Assembly (NCBI GenBank): GCA_015499995.1
Contig: JADNRV010000026.1
Location: 248,001-312,000 of the forward strand
Length of the DNA: 64,000 nt
Source of the DNA: Flammula alnicola
Lineage: Eukaryota > Basidiomycota > Agaricomycetes > Agaricales > Strophariaceae
Direction of reading: 5' to 3'
Under the pieces are notes generated by a model. The model did no database searches, was not told where the DNA came from, and saw nothing but the letters and a program-made list of their open reading frames with translations. A program made the position numbers and the translations under genes. This document shows, piece after piece, positions 53,301-64,000 of this stretch. The number at the start of each line of letters is the position of its first letter. The stretch's first letter is position 1.

Positions 53301-56300
53301 TTTTGCACGATACTATGCGAGAAATTACCGCCCTGGCTTGTCAGACAAAATATGCCTCTCTCTCTCGCATATTGCCATATCAACATCTTATATGGGCTCT
53401 TGAAGTTGGCGCAGGTACGTGATTCGTTCCAAAAGAGAATGATTTGCTGAATTATACCATGTCAAGGTCAATCTTCTCTCATCGTACGAGCTCAAACATG
53501 TTGGCTCGAAGCACTTTGGAATACGCAACCTGAAACTCCTGTAAGGTGATTCATCTCCGCTAATTTTTCATCCTCATCTCCATTTTCTAGGACATGGCAG
53601 GACCCTCTATTTTATTCCATCCAATTTCCCTCCATAAGGCCGTTGTAACCTGGTGAGTACCATTTATGCCATTGTGCGCGCTCCCTAACATATGTTCTGC
53701 AGCGATATGAACCAAGTCAAGCTGCTAGCCTTGGCTCAGCACGAAACTATTCTCCGCCAACAAGCGCGCTTGACAATCATACAATCCCGGCAAACTACAG
53801 ATCGCATGTCACAGATCGCGGTTATCCTTTGCCGAAGCCTGTCTATTGTAAGTACATTGACTTACCATGCTTTTATAATTTAAGTACTTAACATCTGGAA
53901 GATTGCATCTTGTTTTTCATCCTCGTATGACCCAAAAGTGTTTGAAGCAATTCAAAGGGCCCCAGACAAGACCGGAGCCGAATTTCCACAATCCTTTTCC
54001 AACATGATCTCTCTGCTGCTCTGCTCCAACGACGATGCATTCGTGGCTTCCATTCGGAAGGAAATAGTGCCTCTGCAGACTGTAATGTCTGGAAGAACTC
54101 CGTTGCAAGTAATGGGCTTGGCATGGGTCGGGATCAGCCGTCTGCTATTGGATCTCGTCATTCCTGATACACCAATGGACCCCGCCGCCGTTCAGAACAG
54201 CACCTATCATCGCGTACAAAGCGAAGAGGCGGATTTGAGTACACAAATCGCTCTACATCAACAACTTGAGGGTTTACTTACCGGAAATGGGGACAACGAA
54301 ATGACTCGATATCTTGCGCCACGGCTCGCGGAAATTCGCCTGAATCTCGCAAAATCACCAGTTCTCCCAAGCCGAACGGATGTTCCACGCTTACACCTCT
54401 TCTGGGCCGAAGTCCTTCAATTCCAGACAAATGTTCTGTCGTCATCCAAGATCGATGGATTGATCGATGCTCTGCTCCACGAAGATGAAAACGCCTCTCT
54501 ACGTGAGCGAGTGACTCAAGAATCTTTAGCAGGGTTCTACCAACGTCTGGATACTGTCTACCCGGAATTCGCTGATATCAGCATCCTCTTGAAAGTTGCC
54601 ATGCTTTACATGCGATTTGGGCTCAGGGTTGTTGTTGAATCGACTTCGTCGTACCTCGCCAATAATCCGCCCGCGAATTTAGCTACCGCCCTTCTTTCAT
54701 TCCCATCAGCCAGCAGCTCAGCTCGACTGATTGACAGCTTCCGAGATATTGGACCGTCGGGCACTGGGGCATTCCGCCATATCTTACTGGCATTAGGAGC
54801 ATTTTCCCTACAGAAGTCTCTTGGTCTCCATACGGAAGAACACCTCCTTTCAGTGGATATGGCCTATGAACAAGCCATCAGACTCTGGCTCATCGACCGG
54901 GCCAAGGAGAAAAAGCTCAACGAAGATGCCAGCACTTTATATCGGAAAGTGGACTACAATTCTATAACAGATGCGGAGATGGAAGAGGAGGAATTTCTAG
55001 CAATGTTTCCCACCTTCGAAGATGCACTAGAGAACGACCCAACCTCTCTTCATTCTGAAAAGGCTTCATCCTCGCTTTTAGTGCAACCAGAGGACATGAC
55101 GGCCCTTCTCCACATTCACTACGACCTCAACTACCCAGAACTTAATTCGCCCCAGAGTGTGTGCAGCAAATTCGCGGAAATGAGAAGCACGACAATTCAG
55201 GAACTCATAACCGATTCACTAGAGATTTTGCCTCAGACCCTTGATGAAACTGGAGCTCAATTCCAGTTTTTCCTTCTCCGTGACAGTATACTAGCTCTCG
55301 CTGGGAAACCGACTTCAACTAGGATGCCTTACAATTTTTATTCGGACCCAAATTACGGAGAATTGAAGAACGCGGCGTCTGTCATCGATGCCTTGAGACG
55401 ACGATTACATGTTATCTCTCAAGAATGGCCCGACCAGATGGTGGTGAAACATCTTATTGAACGATGTGACAGTATCCTCAGCATAAACTCCAGGAGTCCT
55501 GTTGCCAAAGTGATAGCAATGGTCGAACAGCTATTGGTTCAAAGTGAAGATTGGGAGATGTATTCAAATCGCGATAATTCTATCAAGTTACATCAAGAGG
55601 AACTAGTTCGCTTGGTGGTGAATTGGAGGCGTTTGGAATTGTCTTGTTGGCAAAGCCTCCTGGATTCCCAGGCGAAGATGTTCACGGAGGAACTTTCGGG
55701 ATGGTGGTTCCGCTTGTATGACGCTGTTGTGCGGGGTTCGTTAAGCGCGACTGATCAGGAGTCCGATGACAATAAAGAGGCTCTTAATCTATATATCGAA
55801 ACCCTCATCCCCCTTCTCGACGACTTCATCAACTCGAGCCCACTTGGTCAATTCGATGCCAGAATGCAATTGATCCAGAGCTTCGAACGATATCTTGCCG
55901 CGATCGCCCCTTCAAAGGCCCCAATACAACGTTCTACTTTACAGCGCGTCGGGCGTGTCCTCAATGCATCATATCGTTATTATGATCTTTTTTCTGATCC
56001 TCTGCGAAAGCGCTTAATCGACGAAAAGGCTGCCCTTGAAAAGGAGGTCAAAGGGTTCATCAAGCTTGCCAGTTGGAAGGATGTTAATGTGCAAGCTCTC
56101 AAACAAAGTGCTCAACGAACCCACCGTCAACTCTTTAAAATTGCGCGGAAATTCCGAGACGTTTTGCGTGAACCTGTGTCGGGACGGTTGCAACCATACC
56201 TTGCTAGCGATGCAGAGAGTCGATCACTGTCATTGGACGAAATTTCCAAGTCAAACCCGTCCATTTCGCTTCCTCAAATCTCTCTCATCCCACACGTAGA

Positions 56301-59300
56301 AGGCTCTCTCACGATCCCAGACTACGTCCTCAATCTGAGAAGAACGCTGGAGAAATATGATGCTTTGATTGGCAAACGCCTACGACTTTCATCGATTCTC
56401 ATTCACCTCGGCTCGTGGACGATGCTGCTGTCGAAATAATTACCACATCGAAAGTTCTGGCTTCCGTTACTCTACCCCCTGGACAATCTGCCGAACTGCG
56501 AGAGAAGCACGGAAAGGCGTTGCTAGTGCGCAAAAGAAAGGCATGGATCGACATGCTCAAAGAGTTGAAACATGCAGGTTTAGCGAGCAACGTGAAACCA
56601 GAAGTACTCCGCCAAAATACGAGCCAACAGTGGATACGAGAACAGCTACAGCTGCCGAGAGTTGAAAAATGCGATATCGAGGTCGAGAAAGGCGATACAT
56701 ATTTTGTCAAGCTTTGTGGCTGCCTGCCATTGTTACGTTCATCTCTTCCTACCCATCACTCTGACCTTACCACACGTGAACTACAACGAGGAGAAATGTT
56801 CCTGGAGTCAGGATTTTCCATGGCGGTTGACCTTAGATCTCGGTTGGTTCATGTGCACTACTTTGAGGCTTTTTATTGACCTGTTCTTTTAGGTTGGCTA
56901 CGGCGCTTGGCATATATCAACAAATGCAAGGCGTCTTGGACCGATTAAAGGTTCTATCCGCTTGTGAACAAATCGTACGACCAGGGCTCAATACACTTGC
57001 CCATATAACTTCTGTAAAAGAGCTCCTCTCCAAAGTGTCGCACGCTCTTTCAGAGGTCTGCGACAGTGCAAATACTCTTAACGAGCTTGAAGCAGACCTT
57101 CCACCTATGGATACCTTCTTGGACGAAATTTCTGCTTTCATCGTTGCGACTAATAATTTACTTGGTCAATTTGGGCCTCTATTGGACAATCTCCGTGCTA
57201 CCGTCCTCCCTTATTTGACGCAAGGTACGTTTCATGGTCACGAATATGTCGATATATCTTCTTTTTCTAAACCTTGTTACTTTCTTATCAACAGGAGAGA
57301 ACGATCTCCTTCTCCGGGCAGAAGCACACCTTTCCCGGACTTTTGCGACACTTTCTGAGTGGCACAAGAATCAGCCACGTCTGAATCACCTTCTCTCACC
57401 CCTTCGAAAATGGCTCAATGAACAACATATTCTTCCTCTTCTGCCTTTCAGTGGCGCAGCAACGCTGGGTAGCACAAACCTCGAGCTTCTCCTTAACTCC
57501 CTTCTGGTTAGCGTGCAGTCGTTGGTCTCACGATGTCCCGAGGCCGTCGGTCAGGAAGACGAAGAGCAGGAAAAATACATCCTAAAGGGCTATCAATTTG
57601 CTCGCGACTTCACCCATCATCTGAATATAGACAAAATCAGCACACAGCTCAACCGATTATTACTCGAGATATCTTCTCCAGTCGACTTCCGCGAAACGAT
57701 CGGCAAAATATTGCCCTTTCTCGTGCTCTATCAGGCCCTCGTGAGGGATCAACTTGCTGCGCATAACAATTGGACCAAGTCTTTGTTCAAATTAGACTTC
57801 GTACTATGCTCCGTACTGCAAACGCTTTCGCAGCAAGGTTTCTGTAAGCCAGCGGAAGACGGAAATAACGAGGTTGGTGGAGAGGCGAAAGATGCCATTG
57901 GTGGGGTAGGCATCGGAGAAGGATCTGGAGTAGACAACATAAGCAAGGAGATCGAGGATGAGAGCCAGGTCGAAGGCCTCAAGGGAGACGACGCAGAAAG
58001 CAAGGCGCCGGAAAGTAAAAATGAAGATGGAGACGCTATCGAAATGAACGATGATTTTGGAGGGGCTTTGGAAGACATGCCGGAGCCAGGCACTGACGAT
58101 GAAGCCCAATCAGATGACGGAAGTGAACCGGAATTCGACGAAACACTGGGAGATCTTGACGATCTGGACCTCTCTGCCGTTGATGAGAAGATATGGGGCG
58201 ACGAAAAAGGGCCGGAGAACTCAGATGACACTAAAGAAAAGGCCGACGAAGATCATTCCAAAGAGCAGGATGGTTCATCTGAACTCACCGCAAAGGAAAG
58301 CAAGGAGGAAAAGCAGTCCAAACACCGACCTGAGGACAACAAACGGGAACCGAGGACGCCGATGTCGATGTTGATGCAGAAGGGGAAACGGAAACGGAAA
58401 ATGAGCCTGAAGAAGGCGAGGATAATGAGTGCAGTGACCCTAATGTCAGCGGCGCCAAGATGGATGAATACGTTCCGGAGGCTAACACCTTGGATTTACC
58501 TGATGAGATGGATTTGGAGGAGAGGAGATGGATAAAGAAGGCAGAGAGAGTGAACTTGATGATGACGAGGCAATGGAGCAAGATGACCAGAGTCCCATGG
58601 AAGACGAGGGGGATGATGTCGACATGAACGAGTCAAACCAAGACAGTTCAGTGCCAGACAACACCGCGGAAAGCCAACCGGACGATGAAGGCGAGGATAA
58701 TGTTGCAGATTGCAGTAAAGAGCAGGTCGAAGATGAGGAAAAAGACGAGGACAATGTTCCTTCTGAAGAAGTTGTTGCTCGGCCTGATCTGTCCAACGAA
58801 GGTGGAATGACCGCAGACGAGATTGCCAAAGCTGAAGCCGATGCAAGTGCATCAACTGGGGAAGCTGGAACATCACAGGGTGGAGTTGGCAATCGTCTGC
58901 AACAGAAGAGAAAGTAGCCGAAGACGAAGGGTATGCTTCTATTTGAAACAAATATAAAACATTTATCTAATATCTTCTTTTAGGCCACTAGAGGCTGGTG
59001 AATCGTTTGAGCCAAAAGATGCAGACAACAATGGCGCAGGTTCTACCTCGTCTGGAGTTCAACAAGGACAAGCACTTTCACAGAGTGAGATGCATCTGGC
59101 CACAAACCCTCTTCGCAGCCTTGGTGATGCCCTCAAGGAAATTCGGCAGCGCTTCGATGAGATTCGCAACTCAAGCGAGGACGTTGACGCTCCTCGCGAA
59201 CAATTGGGCGAGCTCAACACACAATCTCAGATCGAGTACTTGCAGCCCGAGGACGCTGATCATGACATGCAAGCTTTAGGTTCTGCAGGCGATGAGCAAG

Positions 59301-60531
59301 TTGCGAAACTCAATCAACTTACCATTCTCGATGAGATGGATCTTGCTGATACATCGATGGCTGTGGACATGGATACACCTCTCGCTCCTGAAAAGCACGA
59401 AGAACCCGTTCGTCAACTACCTCCGCATGGAGAGGACGTCAATGGAGCGGAACGTCGTGAGGACACCGAAGGCGCTATCCTGCAATCTGCCTTACGTCAA
59501 AGAGAGGATTCTGCAGCCGAGTTTGGTCCATCGGAGGGTAGGAACGGGGATGAAATGATGGAGGAAGAAAGCCAAGATGTCGAATTGCAGCTGAGAGAAT
59601 GGCGAGCAGCAGACTACCCCGAAGATCGAGCAGAGCGCATCTGGCGTCTATATGAATCGCTCACCCATGATCTGGCTTATACTCTATGCGAACAACTGCG
59701 CCTCATCCTGGAACCGACCATGGCAACGCGCTTGAAAGGCGATTACCGTACTGGCAAAAGATTGAACATGAAGAAAGTCATTCCATACATTGCCAGCGAC
59801 TATACCAAGGACAAGATCTGGTTACGTCGGACCAAGCCGAGTCAGAGAGAATACCAAGTACTCATTTCTATCGATGACTCCCGCTCCATGGCCGAATCGC
59901 ACTCCGTCCATCTCGCTTACCAAACGCTAGCATTGATCTCGAAAGCCCTAAGTCGTCTTGAATCAGGAGATGTTGCCATTGCGAAGTTTGGAGAAACCGT
60001 CGACTTGCTTCATGGCTTTGACGGGGGTCCATTTAGCGATCAGGCGGGCACAAAGGTCATCAATGCATTCAGGTTCTCCCAAAAAGCCACCAACGTTCTC
60101 GATCTATTGGAAACGAGTTTAAAAGTCCTCGAACGTGCAAGAGAGCGCAAGGCGATGAGCTCCACCTCCGCTGCTGACCTGTGGCAGCTTCAAATCATCA
60201 TTTCCGATGGCATGTGCCAAGATCACGAAAAGCTGCGAACCATCCTCAGAAAGGCGGAGGAACAAAGAGTCATGATTGTTTTCATCATCTCGACTCTCTG
60301 CAATCGGCGCCTGCCGAGCCAGGCTCTTCCGGAAATGTGAATCATGGATCTATACTCCACATGGACAAAGCAGAATTCAAAACCGTCGATGGCAAAATGG
60401 AGCTCCAACTGCAAAAATATCTAGACTCCTTCCCCTTCGAGTACTATGTCGTTTTGAGGCAGGTGGAAGCATTGCCTGAGGTGTTGGCTGGAACGTTGAA
60501 GCAATTTTTTGAGCGGATTTCGGAGGAGTAG
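44394..60531 (+). CDS. MDN1: Midasin, dynein-like AAA ATPase for 60S ribosome maturation
   Basis: Giant nuclear AAA machine that strips assembly factors (Rsa4, Ytm1) from pre-60S particles; family length is about 4900-5000 residues, which fits this 16-kb gene. It starts at MTFASAIHDPLAINLRR (44394). Six P-loops in order: degenerate APSAGKALLL near 45470; GETG(T)GKT near 46545, broken by a missing base; GPTSSGKTSS near 47950; GETGSGKTSV near 48835; GSPGVGKTSL near 50125; GPRNSGKTDI near 51045. Walker B-like blocks such as LLDEVNLASS and LLDEISLADDS accompany them. A long linker (about 52.1-57.8 kb) and an Asp/Glu-rich region (about 57.85-59.65 kb) follow. The C-terminal MIDAS/VWA domain has SIDDSRSM near 59870, and the protein ends in FFERISEE. 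Introns are few and short. At least nine single-base losses break the frame; correct these before using any translation. Confidence 0.95.
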
Positions 60532-60782
60532 TGTCGAAGATCGACAAATAAAAGTATGCTGTATTTTAGACCTAATATCCAAACGCATCTGTAAACTAGG
60601 GAATTAGTCAATTCTTGATTTCAACTGGATATCAGTACGTGTGCGCGAATCAGTGGTTTCGTATCCGAAGACCATCTCCGAAGACCATTTGAAGGCGATA
60701 GGTTCTTAATTTACCATTGGTCCATTGACCTCGATTAACGCAAAATTGCATCGAGCCAGAGAGGGAAACAAGATGTCTATTT

Positions 60783-61500
60783 TCAGATTCGTACTTCGGT
60801 GGACTCCTTTTTAGAGAGTTTGTGAAGGTCTTGTTCTGTAAGGTTCCGAATTAGCATGCTCTCCTAAATTTCAATAGTGTTGTACGCACGGATACCCCAC
60901 ACATGTGTCCGCAAATCCAAAAATTCTGGGAATTCGGTCAAGTTCAAATCCAAGCGAGATATCGACAATAATGCTTACCGACGTGAAGTCCATCATACAG
61001 CTTCTTCACCTCTGTCCTCACCCTGGATATGTCGTCCTTGGATGCAGACGCGTCGGTCAATGCCTTCAAGTCTTTCTCAACTGCCTCTATTCGTCTAACA
61101 TGTGCAGAAACCTATGAGGAGGGTAATTAATTACAGCTCAATTACTGGATTAAATCTCACCTTCTCCGTGCTGATCTTCAATTCCTCGACACTAGCCTGC
61201 AGCGCAGCCGAGGCTTTTTGGTATTCTTCTAATAGATGGTATGCTGCAAATGACGATGCCAGAGAAAAGCCAAAAAGAAATCCGACGATTCTGCTCTGGG
61301 GTATTAGCGGACACTAGCCACCTAGGAATGAAGACGACGAACCCTCCCCGGAACCCGCCTATTGGCTTTTTCTGTACCGGAACTGTGCCAAGATTCGAGG
61401 TGGCCTCATTTCGGATGATGCTAGAGGTGGAAATGCTGCGGTATTGAACGACGCGGGGAGAGACCCTCGATAGACCAGCAAAGCGTGCAATTGAAGCCAT
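60783..61500 (-). CDS. Mitochondrial membrane coiled-coil protein, uncharacterised
   Basis: Small protein of about 170 residues. The N-terminus is a likely mitochondrial presequence (MASIARFAGLSRVSPRVVQY, Arg- and Ser-rich, no acidic residues until about position 32). One membrane segment follows near residues 54-70 (IVGFLFGFSLASSFAAY), then a coiled coil to the end (EEYQKASAALQASVEELK, RIEAVEKDLKALTDA, VRTEVKKLYDGLHVEFLDLR). Several exons splice in phase from the ATG at 61500 to the TGA at 60783, with small introns near 61315-61350, 61120-61165, 60930-60980 and 60850-60885. Layout suggests a single-span inner-membrane protein with a soluble coiled coil. I do not know a named family. Divergent from POP1, 232 bp between starts. 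Confidence 0.72.
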
Positions 61501-61732
61501 CGTAGGAGAGTGATTGAGGTTGCGTCTATGTACGAGTGACTGAGTCGTTCACGGACATGGTACGCTCACGTGATGAAACTGTCGTTAATATAACTGCCTC
61601 ATTTAGTATGATACTCAACTGTCACTTCCTCTTCAATTTTATGCCCTTTGAAACCAACCTCATCATACTCTGAATCCAAACCATCTTCTTCCAAATAGCC
61701 CGTTTAGGGCCCCTGAATTAACCGCTGTAAAT

Positions 61733-64000
61733 ATGGCACAGAAGCGGAGGAATGGAGATGTTGCCGACGAAATGAATGGGCGAGAAAAGAAGAAACTAAA
61801 GTTGTCTGCCGCGCGCACAATTGCAGTCCAATCCACATCTCTAGCCGGTCCATCATCAACCAAACCTTCTAACAATGCACAAAGTGACAGTAAGCCTCAA
61901 AAATGTCTTATAAAGCATGCAACTGAGCTTCGCTCAGGTTTAACAGGCTTGCCGTCTGCTATCGATGTCGAGAAGTTCGTCGAGGTAAGTCCACAAATTT
62001 GGATGACTTGGCCTAGGTCGTCCGCTCTAACTAGCATATTCTTTCTGGTAGGCTCGCGCCTTTGAAATTGACGCTATGCACACTGCGATGAAGACGGCCA
62101 GGTATGCGAATTAAAATGATTATTTGGTATTGCCTTCAACGTGTACCCCTTATTTAGTGCAAGCTCAACCCATCGAGTATGGCAGACCTTGCCTCGACAT
62201 TTGCGGCGAAGGGCTGCTAGTCATGACGTCAGACGTGTTCCACTTCGACTTCGTGAGAGGGCGAGTGCCGAGGTAAGCATATCTGTGTACACTCATCGGG
62301 CATGGCGTGATGGATTTTGCAGATGGATCCAGCTCGCAAGAAACCCCTTACACGCGCAATACCAAAACGCGGAAAAGAGAAACGCATCAGCCGGACACAA
62401 GCGCTCCTTAAGCGACAACGTACGTTCCAAGTAGGCCGGAGATATTCTTTGGGACTAAACTTAAAGCAGGGGATAAACTGTGGCTTGAAACACATTTGTG
62501 GCACGCAAAACGCATGCATATGGAGACCATGTGGGGTTATCGCCTCGTCCGTCGTTGGTTATCTTTGCGGAAGTCTGTATTGATCTTTGCACCTCGATAC
62601 AGGCGGTGTCCCCCACCGAAAGGCATATCGTCCCTCCCATCGCGCCTCTGTACATGGCTCAATTTTGCACGATGCATCGTACTATTCGTGTGTGGAAATC
62701 AAAGGTCCAGAAAAGATAGTGGTGGCATTATTAGAGTCGTGCTGTGATCCTCAAGGACCGGGACCGGGTTCAAAACGGTGCGTCTAAAGGTGTCGAAAGG
62801 AAACTCTTTTGATCTAAAAAAAACTAGGTGCTTGAGTGGTTCTCGTACCCTTGAAACGCACATCTACAAGAGAAATGCTTATCCGTATGATTTGATTGCA
62901 CCTTTAACGATCATCTGGAGGCCTCAATCTCACGACCTGCACCCTATTGACAAAAAGGGTAAAACAAGAGATGCGAACGATGCACCTGTGACTCAATCGA
63001 ACCTGTCGAATATCCGGTCCGTTTGGCTGCGATTCCATCCATCGATGCACCAGGCTGTATTCGATACTTTGAAGGACGCCGCTTCGCATGCGTTAGCAAA
63101 CTACAAGACACTCAACGGAGATTCGGAGGAGGTTTCACTAGAAATTACTGATCTGAAAGGACACTTGAAGTTTTCGAAATCATGGGCCCAAATCAAGCCA
63201 GGTAATTAAAGGAGCATTGTCTCCTGTTTCTTCGGAAAGGAGACAGGAATTTTTAGGGGTATGTGCCATCTTTGTTGAGGAGATTCTGGGAGATGACGAA
63301 AGATCATAGTTTTGGTCATCGTTAGCCAATTGCAAAGTGCTGGCTCGACGCCACGTGGTATGATTGTTGGTTTCAAGGTGATCGATCCTAGGTTGAAGTA
63401 CGTATCTTTTCCCTTTTTCGTTGCTGAATTCTTATTCGCGGATTGCAGGTTTCCACCAAAGAACGCGAAACCTGCAAAGAACGGGTCAACGGCCTCCACC
63501 CTAAACCAAATCACATTCCCATCTGCCTACCTTGCAGAGAGTGAAATTTGGGACGACGTTATTCGAAATACTTTGGCAAAACCACGCTTTAAAAAAAAGG
63601 ACCTAGACGAACGACGATCTAAAGTATGTGCTTCGTCGCCTTCCCAGATTCCGTCATTCAAATACCACTCTTTAGAACGAAATACCAGGCACGCCATTGA
63701 ACGCACAGCGTCAAGACGACCGTATCCCTGTTCTCCTTATTCAACGTTCTCTGGAAAACTCAAATTCTACAAACAGTCCGCCTCTGCATGGTTGGACCCT
63801 CATAATTCCAGCGGGATGGGCAATGTCATTCTTTAGCTCTCTCATCTTTACGGGTACTCGCGTAGGAGGCCAAACTGAGCGGCAAACGCAGGCTTTTGAA
63901 GCTGGAACTGCGTACTTTCCTCGTGATTACCCATCTACTCAACCTTATGATGCCTATGCCCTGGATCGAGAAGCAAAGGAGAAGACGATATGGGACAGAA
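61733..64000 (+). CDS. POP1: RNase P/MRP protein subunit Pop1, 3' end cut by window
   Basis: Largest protein subunit of RNase P and RNase MRP, which process pre-tRNA and pre-rRNA. The ATG at 61733 starts a Lys-rich N-terminus. Conserved blocks: SAIDVEKFVEARAFEIDAMH; the POP1 signature THRVWQTLPRHLRRRAASHD with VRRVPLRLRERA; an Arg/Lys-rich helix; GDKLWLETHLWHAKRMHMET; YRPSHRASVHGSILHDASYY; ETHIYKRNAYPYDLIAPLTI; VWLRFHPSMHQAVFDTL; GFKVIDPRL; and near the end PSAYLAESEIWDDVIR and a GWAMSFFSSLIFTG-like segment. Introns are about 50 nt. Three apparent base losses, near 62620, 63166 and 63191, break the frame; restoring them yields GPKSSQVIKGALSPVSSE and other matching sequence. The gene continues beyond 64000. 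Confidence 0.93.

Noticed and set aside
57749..58892. Ser-rich minus-strand frames at 57749-58231 and 58482-58892
   Set aside because: They are mirror images of the Asp/Glu-rich region of MDN1; acidic GAA/GAC codons read as Ser/Phe on the opposite strand.

Overview
The window reads as a gene-dense nuclear contig from a filamentous basidiomycete, most likely an Agaricomycete. Nearly every gene is split by phased introns of about 45-60 nt with GT..AG ends. Neighbours commonly share short divergent promoters. The gene set is fungal (DASH subunit Dad1, Ssr4, Igo1/endosulfine, Pkc1 with paired HR1, C2 and C1 domains), and two secreted AA9 proteins, one carrying a CBM1 domain, point to a plant-biomass degrader. 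I found no bacterial-type operon, CRISPR array, rRNA, convincing tRNA or transposon.

Layout, left to right. The 3' part of EFL1 (ribosome assembly GTPase) is followed by a ten-exon SH3-WW-WW Ras exchange factor on the minus strand, divergent from an RS-rich nuclear protein. A 1.3 kb gap holds a possible small spliced transcript. POLA2, endosulfine and an unrecognised protein follow on the minus strand, the last divergent from PKC1. PKC1 converges on DAD1, which is divergent from the macrodomain phosphatase POA1. Next come an F-box/LRR protein divergent from SSR4, a Ser/Thr kinase divergent from the HUT1 nucleotide-sugar transporter, and a STYX-like pseudophosphatase divergent from the zinc-transfer GTPase ZNG1. 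Two AA9 genes (31.5-35.2 kb) form the most accessory part. After a 1.5 kb gap lie VPS37/RRP40 (divergent), EAF6/RPT5 (divergent), a second F-box protein, the 16 kb MDN1 (midasin) gene, a mitochondrial coiled-coil protein, and POP1, cut by the window end.

Functionally the window is mostly housekeeping: ribosome biogenesis and RNA processing (EFL1, MDN1, RRP40, POP1), signalling (CDC25-type RasGEF, PKC1, endosulfine), chromatin (SSR4, EAF6), DNA replication and mitosis (POLA2, DAD1), proteolysis and trafficking (RPT5, VPS37, HUT1).

The most interesting biology is a pair of pseudoenzymes. One is an AA9-like secreted protein with Lys in place of the copper-binding N-terminal His and Phe in place of the axial Tyr, beside a canonical AA9-CBM1 gene. 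The other is a STYX-like phosphatase fold that keeps the catalytic Cys but has lost the Arg. A separate technical signal matters for any reader: from about 28.9 kb rightwards, conserved genes carry at least 16-18 apparent single-base losses, mostly in short homopolymers, while no such defect was found in the genes to the left. I read this as consensus error rather than gene decay, because essential genes such as MDN1, RRP40 and POP1 are affected. Exon coordinates were derived by hand from splice signals and frame continuity and may be off by one or two bases.
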